A DNA stretch of 64,000 nucleotides from Streptomyces durmitorensis (GCF_023498005.1 NZ_CP097289.1:4278001-4342000), one strand, 5' to 3'; shown: positions 25,018 to 34,278, numbered from the stretch's first letter. Notes: generated by a model from the letters alone, not told the origin. Made by a program: numbers and translations.

Positions 25018-25129
25018 AAAGGCCTGTTCGGCAAGGAGGCACTGCGGGGCAAACGGGTGGGCGGGCGGGAAAGGCCTGTTCGGCAAGGAGGCACTGCGGG
25101 GCAAACGGGCGGGTGGGCGGGAGAGGCCC
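25018..25129. repeat. 52-bp tandem repeat between the MFS and XRE genes
   Basis: AAAGGCCTGTTCGGCAAGGA and the next 20 bases are identical at 25018-25057 and 25070-25109 (period 52 bp). A third partial unit (GGCGGGAGAGGCCC) follows at about 25116-25129. It occupies the MFS promoter side of the 286-bp divergent gap and may contain repeated regulator sites. Confidence 0.8.
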
Positions 25130-25270
25130 TTGGGGCAACCAGAGCAACGGGGCACAACGCAACCGGCGGCACCCCAAGACTCCGCCCAGGCCCGCCGCCC
25201 AGGCAGACCGCGACGTTCCTGGCCCTGACACGGCCCCCCACACCCCACCCCCACCGGGGACAATGGACGG

Positions 25271-26131
25271 ATGGCAAAGGCAGAGGGCACGGGCACGGAA
25301 CTGGGCAGATACCTGCGGGCGAGGCGCGCGCAGGTGAGCCCCGCGGACGCCGGTCTCCCGGCCGGCACGGGCCTGCGCCGCACCCCCGGCCTCCGCCGCG
25401 AGGAACTCGCCACCCTCGCGGGAGTCAGCGTCGACTACTACACCCGCCTGGAGCGGGGCCGCGAGACGAACCCCTCCCCCTCCGTCATAGACGCCCTGGC
25501 CCGCGCCCTGCGCCTCAGCGGCGACGCCCACGAGCGCCTGCACGACCTGGCCGAACTGGCATCGGGCCGCCTCACGGAACCGCACCCCACCCCCGGGGAC
25601 ACCGTCCGCCCGAGCATCCAGCGCATGCTGGAGAACCTCAGCCCGTCACCCGCGTACGTGGTCAGCCGCCACAGCTACATGCTGGCCGCCAACCCGGCAG
25701 GGCGCCGCCTCCTGCCGGGCCTGTGGGACTGGCCCGCGGAGAAGCGCAACGTCACGCGCTATCTGTTCCTGCACCCCGTGGGCCGCGTGCTCTACCAGCC
25801 CTGGGAGGAGACGGTGGCCAAGTCCGTCGCGCACCTGCGCGCGGTCGGTGGCGTGGACGTGGACTCCCCCCAGCTGGCCTCCCTGGTCGGCGAACTCCTC
25901 CTCAAGTCAACGGACTTCGCCCGCCTCTGGGAGCGCTACGAAGTCAAGGAACGCGGGGGCGGCACCAAGTCCTTCGACCACCCGAAGGTGGGCGCGATGA
26001 CGCTCACGTACGAGGTGATGAAGCTGGCGAGGACGGACGGCCAGCGCCTGGTGGTCTACCAGGCCGAGCCGGGCAGCGCGGACGACGAAGCGATGCTGCG
26101 CCTGGACCCGGCGGCCCGCACCACCCGCTAG
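25271..26131 (+). CDS. XRE regulator with MmyB-like ligand-binding domain
   Basis: A 286-residue protein. The N-terminal helix-turn-helix (about 10-80) has the family motif TPGLRREELATLAGVSVDYYTRLERGR. The C-terminal MmyB-type PAS-like domain (about 105-270) has MLENLSPSPAYVVSRHSYMLAANPAGR and LASLVGELLLKSTDFARLWERYEV. In characterised cases this domain binds fatty acids or similar ligands. It is divergent from the MFS exporter, which suggests ligand-responsive control of export. Confidence 0.9.
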   Translation: MAKAEGTGTELGRYLRARRAQVSPADAGLPAGTGLRRTPGLRREELATLAGVSVDYYTRLERGRETNPSPSVIDALARALRLSGDAHERLHDLAELASGRLTEPHPTPGDTVRPSIQRMLENLSPSPAYVVSRHSYMLAANPAGRRLLPGLWDWPAEKRNVTRYLFLHPVGRVLYQPWEETVAKSVAHLRAVGGVDVDSPQLASLVGELLLKSTDFARLWERYEVKERGGGTKSFDHPKVGAMTLTYEVMKLARTDGQRLVVYQAEPGSADDEAMLRLDPAARTTR

Positions 26132-26169
26132 CCACCCGCCAGCCACCGGGCACGAACCACCGGCCGCCG

Positions 26170-27852
26170 CTACTCCTCCTCGTCCACCCCACACGAACTC
26201 CCGTTCGCCGGCATCTCCCCGTACAACAGGAACCCGTCCACCTTGTCCCGCACGCACTTCGACCCGGCGTAACCGGTGTGTCCGTCACCCTTGTTGTCGA
26301 GCACGACGGCGGCAGACCCGAGCCGCTCGGCGGTCTCCTGGGTCCAGCGGTACGGCGTGGCGGGGTCGCCCCGGGTGCCGACGAGCAGGAAGTCTGGGCT
26401 CTTCACGTCGCGTACTTCATCGCGGATGTAGTCCGTGCCCGCGGGCCGCCCGAAGCAGAAGAGCACCGGCATCAGCATCGAACGCCCGAAGATCGCGGAC
26501 GTCGACTCGAACTCCTCCTGAAGCTTGGTGACTTCCTTCTCTATGCTGTCGGCGTCGGGCCGGTCCGGGTCGTCCGCGCAGTTCACGGCCATGAGCGCGG
26601 CAGCCATGTTGTCGGCGGGAATGTCCTCGGGCGCCCGGCCCGCCAGGCCCGCCACGCCCGCCAAGCCCCCCACGCCCGCCAGACCCTGCACGCCGTCCCC
26701 GGGTGCCTGCTGGGCCAGCGACCCGCTCATCCGCAGCAGCGCCCTGGGGTCCCCGTCCGCGAGCAGCGCGCCGAGCGCCTGCGAGAGCGCGGGCCACGAC
26801 TGCCTGCTGTAGAGCGCCTGGCCGAGTACGTCCACGACGTCCTGGCCGGTGAACTCGGCGCCGTCGGAGGACTGGAGCGGGTACGTGTCGAGCCCCTTGA
26901 TCAGCTCACTCATGTTGTCGCGGGCCGCACGCGAGTCCGTTCCGAGGACACAACCCGCGTTACCCGTGCACCACTTGATGAAGTTGTCGAGGGCGGTCTG
27001 CCGCCCCTCCGCGCTGACCAGGGCCTGTTCCTCGACGTCCTCGGTCAGCGTGTCCACGCCGTCCAGGACCATCCGCCCGACCTTCTTCGGGAACTGGGCG
27101 GTGTACACGGCGCCGAGCCGCGTCCCGTAGGAGAAGCCCAGGTAGTTGAGCTTCTTGTCGCCGAGCACCTGCCGCATGACGTCCATGTCGCGCGAGACGT
27201 TGACGGTCCCGACGTACGGAAGGACGGGTCCCGACTCCTTCTCGCACTGCTCGTTGATCTTGCGCATCTCGTCGAGCACGGCAGCGGGGTCCTCGGGTCC
27301 GCCCTCCATCTCCGGCTCCTGCGCACCGTCCTCCCCGCAGCTGACGGGCGAACTCTCGCCCACGCCACGGGGATCGAAGGAGACCACGTCGTACCCCTTG
27401 CCGAGATACTCGAACTCCTTCTGCGCATGGAGCAGCCCAGACACCCCCGCGCCGCCGGGCCCCCCGAAGTTGATCAGGAGCGAACCCCGGGGCTTGCCGC
27501 TGGACTTGATGCGGACCATGGCCACCTCGACCTTGCCGCGCGACGGTTTCGCGTAGTCGAGAGGGACCGTGATCTTGCCGCACTGGACGTTCTTGTCCTT
27601 GGGGACGGCGGTGGCGTCCGACTCGGACAGGAGACCCGCCCCGTCTCCCTCGCAGGCGCCCCACTTGATCTTCTGCGTGTAGAAGCGGGAAAGATCGGGG
27701 GACGAGGACGAGGGTGAGGGTGAGAGTGAGGGTGAGGACGCGGGTGAAGAGGGCGACTCGGGCGAAGCCGCCGCGCTCACGCCCGGCAGCCAGGCCCCTG
27801 TCCCCATGACGGCCAGCGCGGTCACGCCGGCGAGTACGGCAGCTCTGCGCAC
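26170..27852 (-). CDS. Secreted alpha/beta hydrolase, tripeptidyl aminopeptidase-like (SlpD/E, TAP family)
   Basis: A 560-residue exported peptidase. Sec signal at about 1-28, then a Ser/Pro-rich linker (SPSLSPSPSSSS). The oxyanion region is NFGGPGGAG, the nucleophile lies in GFSYGTRLG, the acid in GTRGDPATP and the histidine in GDGHTGY. TAP-like enzymes remove tripeptides from exported proteins. About residue 380-400 there is an unusual repeat, GVQGLAGVGGLAGVAGLAG, encoded by a short tandem repeat (about 26636-26695) and absent from the core fold as I know it. There is no lipobox cysteine. Confidence 0.87.
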   Translation of the reverse strand: MRRAAVLAGVTALAVMGTGAWLPGVSAAASPESPSSPASSPSLSPSPSSSSPDLSRFYTQKIKWGACEGDGAGLLSESDATAVPKDKNVQCGKITVPLDYAKPSRGKVEVAMVRIKSSGKPRGSLLINFGGPGGAGVSGLLHAQKEFEYLGKGYDVVSFDPRGVGESSPVSCGEDGAQEPEMEGGPEDPAAVLDEMRKINEQCEKESGPVLPYVGTVNVSRDMDVMRQVLGDKKLNYLGFSYGTRLGAVYTAQFPKKVGRMVLDGVDTLTEDVEEQALVSAEGRQTALDNFIKWCTGNAGCVLGTDSRAARDNMSELIKGLDTYPLQSSDGAEFTGQDVVDVLGQALYSRQSWPALSQALGALLADGDPRALLRMSGSLAQQAPGDGVQGLAGVGGLAGVAGLAGRAPEDIPADNMAAALMAVNCADDPDRPDADSIEKEVTKLQEEFESTSAIFGRSMLMPVLFCFGRPAGTDYIRDEVRDVKSPDFLLVGTRGDPATPYRWTQETAERLGSAAVVLDNKGDGHTGYAGSKCVRDKVDGFLLYGEMPANGSSCGVDEEE

Positions 27853-27936
27853 GGCAACCTCCCAGGGTCTGCCCCTCGATCACCCTAAGCGCGGGGCAGC
27901 GGCCCCGCCCGTCCAGGTGACAGCGAGTGACATCCG

Positions 27937-29835
27937 CTACCGTGCGTGTCCGTAAAGTCCCTCGATCTCCTCCGCGAAGTCCCGCTCGATGGCGTCCCGC
28001 TTCAGCTTCAGGGACGGGGTCAGATGGCCGCTCTCCTCCGTGAAGTCCACGGGCAGCACGGCGAACCGCCGGATGGACTCGGCCCGCGACACGAGCTTGT
28101 TCGCCTCGTCGACGGCGCGCTGAAGCGTCTCGCGCAGGTCGGCGTCGTCCACGAGACCGGGGCCCGTGTGCGCCTTCTTCTTCATCCGGCACCAGTGCGC
28201 GATGCCGTCCGCCTCCAGCGTGAGCAGGGCGGTGATGTAGGGCCGGTCGTCGCCGACCACCATGCACTGGCCGACCAGCGGGTGGGCGCGCAGCCAGTCC
28301 TCCAGCGGGGCCGGGGCCACGTTCTTGCCGCCGGTGGTGATGAGGATGTCCTTCTTGCGTCCGGTGATGGAGAGGTATCCGTCGGCGTCGAGTGCGCCGA
28401 TGTCCCCGGTCGCGAACCACTCCCCCCGCTCGGGCACCACGCGGCCCGCCTGCCCGTCCCAGTACCCGCCGAAGACCTGCCCTCCGGCGAGCAGCACCTC
28501 CCCGTCGTCCGCGATCCGCACGCGCGTGCCGGGCAGCGGCCAGCCCACCGTGCCGAGCCGCGGCTTCAGGGGCGGTGTCACGGTCGCGGCGGCGGTGGTC
28601 TCGGTCAGCCCGTAGCCCTCGAAGATCTCGATGCCCGCGCCCGCGTAGAACGCGGCGAGGCGGCGCCCGAGCGGCGAACCGCCGCAGATCGCGTACCGCA
28701 CCTTGCCGCCGAGGGCCGCGCGGATCCGCCGGTAGACCAGCGGGTCGTACAGCGCGCGGGCCATCCGGAGCCCGAACGTCGGACCGGGTCCTGTGCCGTG
28801 CTGCCGCGCCTCGACCGCCTCGCCGTAGCGGACCGCGATGCGGGCGGCGCGGTCGAAGGAGGAGGCGCGGCCCATCTTCTCTGCGGTGGCGCGCCCGGTG
28901 TTGAAGACCTTCTCAAGGACATACGGAATGGCGAGCAGGAAGGTCGGCCGGAAGCCTGCCAGGTCCCCCAGCAGATCCTCGGTCTGAATGCTGGGCGCGT
29001 GCCCGAGCCGCACCCGCGCGCGCAGACAGCCGACGGCGACCATGCGCCCGAAGACGTGGGACAGCGGCAGGAAGAGCAGCGTGGAGGCAGGCGCCTTGCT
29101 GACGGACTTGAAGACGGGATGCAGCAGCTCGATGGCGTTGTCGACCTCGGCGAAGAAGTTGCCGTGGGTCAGGACACAGCCCTTGGGCCGCCCGGTGGTG
29201 CCGGAGGTGTAGATGAGCGTGGCAACGGAATCGGGCCCCAACTCGGCCCGCCTCCCGGCGACTTCGGCATCGGAGACATCCCCGTTGCGCCCCAGCTCGG
29301 CGAGCCGCCGCACGTCCCCCTTCTCGAAGGACCACAGATGCTCCAGGTCGGGCATCCGGTCCCGCTCGGGCCCGAGCGAAGCGGCCAGCGCGACGGTCTC
29401 GACGGCGAGCGCGACGGCGCCCGAGTCCTGGAGGATCCACCGGGTCTGATAGGCGGAGGAGGTCGGATAGACGGGCACGGTGACGAGCCCGGCCGCCCAG
29501 CCCGCGAAGTCGAGCAGCGTCCACTCGTACGTCGTACGCGCCATGATGGCGAGCCGGTCCCCCGGGGCGAGCCCTTCGGCGATCAACCCCTTGGCGACGG
29601 CGAGCACTTCCTCGGCGAACTCCGCGGCCGAAACGTCCCGCCACCGCCCGTCGTCGCCCTTCCGGGAGAGCACGGCTTCGGCGGGGGCCTCGCGGGCGTT
29701 GTCGAAGGGGATGTCGGCGAGGGACCCACTGCTGACGGGGGCGGCGAAGGGCGGCACGGAGACTTCGCGGACGACGCCGTCGAGATGGCGCAGACGGGGT
29801 TCGACGAGGGCTGGCTGGGGGGCGACGGGGGGCAT
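27937..29835 (-). CDS. Long-chain acyl-CoA synthetase (AMP-binding)
   Basis: 632 residues of the ANL superfamily, with P-loop LIYTSGTTGRPKGCVL, the motif YGLTETTA and the C-terminal GYLSITGRKKDILITTGGKN containing the catalytic hinge. It activates long-chain fatty acids to acyl-CoA. ATG at 29835 has AAGGAG 10 nt upstream. It lies downstream of the thiolase on the same strand and close to FabG4- and MaoC-type genes, so it probably feeds acyl-CoA into that module. It is paralogous to the synthetase ending at 11596. Confidence 0.88.
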   Translation of the reverse strand: MPPVAPQPALVEPRLRHLDGVVREVSVPPFAAPVSSGSLADIPFDNAREAPAEAVLSRKGDDGRWRDVSAAEFAEEVLAVAKGLIAEGLAPGDRLAIMARTTYEWTLLDFAGWAAGLVTVPVYPTSSAYQTRWILQDSGAVALAVETVALAASLGPERDRMPDLEHLWSFEKGDVRRLAELGRNGDVSDAEVAGRRAELGPDSVATLIYTSGTTGRPKGCVLTHGNFFAEVDNAIELLHPVFKSVSKAPASTLLFLPLSHVFGRMVAVGCLRARVRLGHAPSIQTEDLLGDLAGFRPTFLLAIPYVLEKVFNTGRATAEKMGRASSFDRAARIAVRYGEAVEARQHGTGPGPTFGLRMARALYDPLVYRRIRAALGGKVRYAICGGSPLGRRLAAFYAGAGIEIFEGYGLTETTAAATVTPPLKPRLGTVGWPLPGTRVRIADDGEVLLAGGQVFGGYWDGQAGRVVPERGEWFATGDIGALDADGYLSITGRKKDILITTGGKNVAPAPLEDWLRAHPLVGQCMVVGDDRPYITALLTLEADGIAHWCRMKKKAHTGPGLVDDADLRETLQRAVDEANKLVSRAESIRRFAVLPVDFTEESGHLTPSLKLKRDAIERDFAEEIEGLYGHAR

Positions 29836-29959
29836 GGGGTGGCGGCTCCTTGTCGGGTGATGGTCGGGTGATCCGCCTCCCGGCATCCGCCGGTCCGCGC
29901 TGCGGGACTGCGGCTCGCCCGGGACTGCGGGACTGCATGCGGGCGTACGCGGCGGAACC

Positions 29960-30010
29960 GGTGGGCGGTGAGCGGTGGCGGTGGGCGGTGGCGGTGGGCG
30001 GTGGGCGGTG
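29960..30010. repeat. GGTGGGC-type tandem repeat between thiolase and synthetase genes
   Basis: The units GGTGGGC and GGTGGC alternate about seven times just beyond the thiolase stop. The surrounding gap (29836-30017) holds no gene and only the Shine-Dalgarno of the synthetase. Confidence 0.7.
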
Positions 30011-30017
30011 ACAGTGG

Positions 30018-31292
30018 CTACCGCTCCAGAATCGCGGTCACCCCCTGACCGCCCGCCGCGCAGATGGAGATGAGCCCGCGCCCCGGCGTACCCCGTTCGG
30101 CCAGCAGTTTCGCCAGGGTGGCGACGATCCGCGCACCGGTGGCGGCAAAGGGATGCCCCGTGGCGAGCGAGGACCCGGCGACGTTGAGCCGGTCCCGGTC
30201 CACGACGCCGAGCCCGCGCTTCTCCCAGGCGGCGAGCGTGGCGAGCACCTGCGAGGCGAAGGCCTCATGGATCTCGACGAAGTCGAAGTCCGAGAGGCCG
30301 AGCCCGACGCGCTCCAGCATCCGCGGCACGGCGTACGCGGGCGCCATGAGCAGCCCGTCCTCACCACCGACGACATCGCCCGCGACGAAATCGACGGCGG
30401 CGGTCTCGTACGCGGTCAGATAGGCCAGCGGTTCGAGCCCGCGCTCCTCGGCCCACTCCTCACTGGCGAGCAGGGCGACGGCGGCACCGTCCGTCAAGGG
30501 CGTCGAATTCCCGGCGGTCATGGTCGGGTTGCTGCCCGTCACCCCGAAGACGGGCTTCAGCTTCCCCAGCTTCTCGACGGTCGACCCGGGCCGCAGATTC
30601 TGATCCCGCTCTAGCCCACGGAACGGCACGACGAGCCCGTCCAGGAGCCCCCTGTCGTACGCGGCGGCGAGCCGCTGGTGGCTGGCCGCCGCGAGTTCGT
30701 CCTGGGCCTCGCGGGTGACGCCCCAGGCCTGGGCGGTCACGGCGGCGTGCTCACCCATCGAAAGCCTGGTGCGGGGCTCCGCGTTGCGCGGGATGTCGGG
30801 CACGAGGTGCGAGGGCCGCACGCGGGCAAGGGCCTTGACCCGGCCGCCGGCCGACTTGGCGCGGCGGGCGGCCAGGAGGATCTTCCGCAGGGAGTCGTTG
30901 ACGCCGAGGGGCGCGTCGCTCGCGGTGTCGGCGCCGCCCGCGACGGCCGACTCCGTCTGCCCCAGCATGATCTTGTTGGCGGCGGCGATGACGGCTTGCA
31001 GCCCGGTGCCGCAGGCCTGCTGGATGTCGTACGCGGGTGTGGTCGGCGCGAGGCGGGAGCCGAGGACGGTCTCGCGGGCGAGATTGAAATCGCGGCTGTG
31101 CTTGAGCACGGCACCGGCGACGAACTCCCCCACGTCCCCCGTCCCCTCGAGCCGATACCGCTCGACGAGCCCGTCGACGGCGGCGGTCAGCATCTCCTGG
31201 TTGGACGCGGTGGCGTACGGGCCGTCGGAGCGCGCGAACGGGATGCGGCTGCCGCCGATGACCGCCACGCGGCGGGTGGTGGGCAGATTCAT
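30018..31292 (-). CDS. Acetyl-CoA C-acetyltransferase / thiolase (FadI-like)
   Basis: A 424-residue thiolase with the nucleophilic cysteine in IQQACGTGLQ, the histidine in EIHEAFASQ and the C-terminal catalytic cysteine in GLISICAAGGQG. It performs thiolytic cleavage of 3-ketoacyl-CoA or the reverse condensation. ATG at 31292 has AGGAG about 10 nt upstream. It is divergent from the FabG4-type reductase across a control region with nested inverted repeats, so the two should be coregulated. Confidence 0.92.
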   Translation of the reverse strand: MNLPTTRRVAVIGGSRIPFARSDGPYATASNQEMLTAAVDGLVERYRLEGTGDVGEFVAGAVLKHSRDFNLARETVLGSRLAPTTPAYDIQQACGTGLQAVIAAANKIMLGQTESAVAGGADTASDAPLGVNDSLRKILLAARRAKSAGGRVKALARVRPSHLVPDIPRNAEPRTRLSMGEHAAVTAQAWGVTREAQDELAAASHQRLAAAYDRGLLDGLVVPFRGLERDQNLRPGSTVEKLGKLKPVFGVTGSNPTMTAGNSTPLTDGAAVALLASEEWAEERGLEPLAYLTAYETAAVDFVAGDVVGGEDGLLMAPAYAVPRMLERVGLGLSDFDFVEIHEAFASQVLATLAAWEKRGLGVVDRDRLNVAGSSLATGHPFAATGARIVATLAKLLAERGTPGRGLISICAAGGQGVTAILER

Positions 31293-31315
31293 GTCTCGAC
31301 CAGCTCCTGACCCTT

Positions 31316-31344
31316 GAGTAACCTTACTCTGAAGTAAATTTACG
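31316..31344. promoter_or_regulatory. Nested inverted repeats, probable TetR operator of the lipid module
   Basis: GAGTAA-acc-TTACTC (31316-31330), TTACT-ctga-AGTAA (31325-31338) and TAAATTTA (31336-31343) overlap in the thiolase/FabG4 divergent gap. This AT-rich palindromic cluster suits binding by two regulator dimers, most likely the TetR protein at 33589-34278. Confidence 0.6.
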
Positions 31345-31364
31345 ACCGAGCTGGGAGTTGGACA

Positions 31365-32678
31365 ATGGCCGACCGCTATCTGAACTTCACGGGCACGGCG
31401 CCCGGCCGCTTCCTCACTCGAAGGCTCGGCCTGCCGCAGCCGTCGCCGCTGCGCCGCTGGACACCGGAAAGCCCCTCCCTGGAGGGCGAGTTGCTGCACC
31501 TGACGGCAGGGGAATCCCCTCACGAGGCGGACCTCCGCCAGATCCTGACCCGGACGAACCTCACACTCGCCACAGAGTCCTCACACCCGGCGGCGGTGGT
31601 GCTCGACGCGACGGGCATCAGCGACACTCCTGGCCTCGCCCAGGTGCACGCGGCGCTGCACCCCGTGGTGCGCTCGGTGGCGGAGAACGGCCGCGTGGTG
31701 GTGCTCGGCGCCCCGGTCTCGCCGTCGGACCACCACCAGGCGGCGGCGCAACAGGCGTTGGAGGGCTTCGTACGCTCCCTGGGCAAGGAACTGGGCAGGG
31801 GCCGCACGGCGACGCTGGTCCGCATGCGCTCGGCGGAGGCGGCGGAGTCGACGCTGCGTTTCCTTCTCTCACCGAGGTCGGCGTATGTCAGCGGCCAGGT
31901 GATCGAGGTCGGCGACGCCCAGGCGGCCCCCTGCGACTGGGACCGCCCGCTGTCCGGCCGTACGGCACTGGTCACGGGGGCGGCGCGGGGGATCGGCGAG
32001 GCGGTGGCGGAGGTCCTCGCGCGGGACGGTGCGCACGTGGTCGTACTCGATGTGCCGTCGGCGCAGGGGGATTTGGTACGGGTCGCGGACCGGCTCGGCG
32101 GTACGGCGCTGCCGCTGGACATCACGGCGGACGACGCCGGGGAGCGGATGGCTTCGGCGCTGGCGCCCGACGGCCTGGACATCCTCGTCCACAACGCGGG
32201 GATCACGAGGGACCGCAAGCTGGCCAACATGCCGGCGGACCGCTGGAACCCGGTCCTGGACGTGAACCTGACGAGCGTGCTGCGCACGACGGACGCGCTG
32301 CTCAAGTCCGGGACGCTGAACCGGGGCGGGAGCGTGGTGGCCACGGCGTCGATCGCCGGGATCGCGGGGAACGTCGGCCAGACGAATTACGCGGCGAGCA
32401 AGGCGGGGATCATCGGCCTGGTACGGGCTCTGGCGCCGGGGGCTCACGCGGAACACGGGGTGACGGTGAACGCGGTGGCCCCCGGCTTCATCGAGACGAA
32501 GATGACGGCGGCGGTCCCGCTCTTCATCCGCGAGGCGGGCCGCAGGATGAACTCCCTTGCGCAGGGGGGCCTTCCGGTGGACGTGGCGGAGACCACGGCG
32601 TGGCTCGCCGCGTCGGCCTCCGGCGGGGTGAACGGTCAGGTGATCCGGGTCTGCGGCCAGAGCCTGCTCGGGTCGTAG
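31365..32678 (+). CDS. High-molecular-weight 3-oxoacyl reductase (FabG4-like)
   Basis: 437 residues, about 190 longer than ordinary FabG. The N-terminal domain (about 1-200) is a degenerate Rossmann-like fold. The C-terminal SDR domain has TGAARGIG for cofactor binding at about 205-212, NAG in VHNAGITRDRKL and the catalytic Ser/Tyr/Lys in ASIAG and NYAASKAG. The mycobacterial homologue FabG4 reduces 3-oxoacyl-CoA with NADH. With MaoC, thiolase and synthetase nearby it could run beta-oxidation or its reverse. Confidence 0.9.
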   Translation: MADRYLNFTGTAPGRFLTRRLGLPQPSPLRRWTPESPSLEGELLHLTAGESPHEADLRQILTRTNLTLATESSHPAAVVLDATGISDTPGLAQVHAALHPVVRSVAENGRVVVLGAPVSPSDHHQAAAQQALEGFVRSLGKELGRGRTATLVRMRSAEAAESTLRFLLSPRSAYVSGQVIEVGDAQAAPCDWDRPLSGRTALVTGAARGIGEAVAEVLARDGAHVVVLDVPSAQGDLVRVADRLGGTALPLDITADDAGERMASALAPDGLDILVHNAGITRDRKLANMPADRWNPVLDVNLTSVLRTTDALLKSGTLNRGGSVVATASIAGIAGNVGQTNYAASKAGIIGLVRALAPGAHAEHGVTVNAVAPGFIETKMTAAVPLFIREAGRRMNSLAQGGLPVDVAETTAWLAASASGGVNGQVIRVCGQSLLGS

Positions 32679-32788
32679 CCCTCGTCCCAGCGGACCTGCA
32701 CCCACAAACAGACCAGCCCCGAGCAGCCCGCACGCACCCGCAGCCGGATCGACACCGCAGGACCCACACACCCCCCGAAAGGACCCCC

Positions 32789-33592
32789 ATGCTCGCCCCC
32801 CTCCTCCTCCGCGGCGCGATCCTCTCCCCCCTGAAGCGGCCCCGCCCCGACGCCCCGCTCCCCAGCGCCCACCCCACCCTCACCGGCGTCCGCCCCAGCC
32901 CCGCCCACCTCGCCGCCTACTCCCGCCTCTGCGGCTACCGCACCCCCACCCACACCCTCCCCCTCACCTACCCCCACGTCCTCAGCTTCCCCCTGGCCAT
33001 GCGCCTCATGACCACCCGCGCCTTTCCGCTCCCCCTCCTCGGCCTCGTCCACACGTCCATCGAGATCACCCAGCACCGCGCGCCAACCACCGCCGACAGC
33101 CTCGAACTCTCCGTGCACGCCGCCCACTTGACCCCCCACCGCCGCGGCACCGAAGCCACCCTCGTCACCGAAGCCCGCGTCGACGGCACCACCGTATGGA
33201 CCTCCAGCAGCACCTACCTCGCCCGCCACCGCACCACCGCCGAGACACCCCGCCCACCGCGCGGCAGCGATCCCCTCCCCGCCCACGCCGAGTGGCCGCT
33301 CCCCTCAGACCTCGGCCGCCGCTACGGCGCCGTCTCAGGTGACCGCAACCCCATCCACCTGTACCCCCTCACCGCACGCCTCCTCGGCTTCCCCCGCGCC
33401 ATCGCCCACGGCATGTGGACCGCCGCCCGCTGCCTCGCCGAGTACGACACGCCGGAATCCGCCCACGTACAGATCGACTTCAAGGCCCCCGTACTGCTCC
33501 CCAGCACCGTCACCTACGCCGCCGACGGGCCGGCCTTCGAACTCCGGAGCAGCGACAGCAACACCACCCACCTCAGCGGAACCATCCGCTAA
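32789..33592 (+). CDS. MaoC-like enoyl hydratase/dehydratase
   Basis: A 267-residue protein with the hydratase-2 signature at the C-terminal half: YGAVSGDRNPIHLYP carries the catalytic Asp/Asn and His, followed by HGMWTAARCL. The N-terminal half is a degenerate second hot-dog fold. It hydrates trans-2-enoyl-CoA or dehydrates 3-hydroxyacyl-CoA, the step next to FabG4. ATG at 32789 has GAAAGGA upstream. A 110-nt gap separates it from the reductase. Its stop overlaps the convergent TetR gene by 4 nt. Confidence 0.88.
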   Translation: MLAPLLLRGAILSPLKRPRPDAPLPSAHPTLTGVRPSPAHLAAYSRLCGYRTPTHTLPLTYPHVLSFPLAMRLMTTRAFPLPLLGLVHTSIEITQHRAPTTADSLELSVHAAHLTPHRRGTEATLVTEARVDGTTVWTSSSTYLARHRTTAETPRPPRGSDPLPAHAEWPLPSDLGRRYGAVSGDRNPIHLYPLTARLLGFPRAIAHGMWTAARCLAEYDTPESAHVQIDFKAPVLLPSTVTYAADGPAFELRSSDSNTTHLSGTIR

Positions 33593-34278
33593 GGAACCCA
33601 CCGCCGCCCCTCCATCAACTCCCCGAGCCCCGCCCACGCGAAGTTCATCAGCGTCGCCGCGGCCTCCTTCGCGGACACCGACGCATCGCCGTTCGCCCAG
33701 CCCGCCAGAGACTCCGCCGCCCCCACCAACGCCTGTGCGAGGCCCGCCACTTCGCGCTCCGCGAGCTCCGGCTTCCGGTGCGCCTCGCGTGCCGCCTCCG
33801 CGATCAGCGACGTCACGAACGCCACGATCTCCTCGCGCATCACGGCGACCTCGGCGGCGAACGGCTCCCCCTGCGTCCGCGCCTGGTTGTGCAGCACCAC
33901 CCACGCGTCGGGCCGCTCCGCGGTATGCGTGAAGAAGGCCTGGAGCCCGGCCCACAGCTGCCGGTCGGCGGGCAGGCCCCCGCGCACGCCGCCCCCGCCC
34001 TCGCCCCCGCTGACCCCGGCCCGCACCGCCGCCACCAACGCCGCCGCCTCCCGCCGGATGCACGCGGTGAACAGCTCTTCCTTGGAGTTCAAGTACAGGT
34101 ACACCAGCGGCTTCGAGACCCCCGCGACGTCCGCGATCTCATCCATCGAAGCCGCCCGGTATCCCCGCTGCCCGAAGATCCGCACGGCGGCGTCCAGCAT
34201 CTGCTGCTCCCGCACAGCCCGCGGCATCCGCTTCTGCCGCCTCCCCACCGCACCAGCGGCCACCGCTCCGGCCTTCAC
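33589..34278 (-). CDS. TetR-family regulator of the lipid module
   Basis: About 229 residues with a TetR helix-turn-helix (MLDAAVRIFGQRGYRAASMDEIADVAGVSKPLVYLYL in segments) and a C-terminal ligand domain of mixed helices. The start is uncertain: GTG 34278 is used because GGGGTGGG precedes it; ATG 34227 begins right at the helix-turn-helix and GTG 34347 is the longest option. The likely target is the palindromic cluster at 31316-31344, and an acyl-CoA is the plausible ligand by analogy with FadR-type TetR proteins. That link is inferred from proximity only. Confidence 0.85.
   Translation of the reverse strand: MKAGAVAAGAVGRRQKRMPRAVREQQMLDAAVRIFGQRGYRAASMDEIADVAGVSKPLVYLYLNSKEELFTACIRREAAALVAAVRAGVSGGEGGGGVRGGLPADRQLWAGLQAFFTHTAERPDAWVVLHNQARTQGEPFAAEVAVMREEIVAFVTSLIAEAAREAHRKPELAEREVAGLAQALVGAAESLAGWANGDASVSAKEAAATLMNFAWAGLGELMEGRRWVP

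Noticed and set aside
24193..27717. A 1174-codon plus-strand open frame
   Set aside because: It covers MFS, XRE and TAP-like genes on both strands; composition is low complexity and no family is visible.
32524..33286. Minus-strand frames opposite MaoC
   Set aside because: Gly/Ala/Glu repeats without family resemblance; the plus-strand MaoC has intact catalytic motifs.
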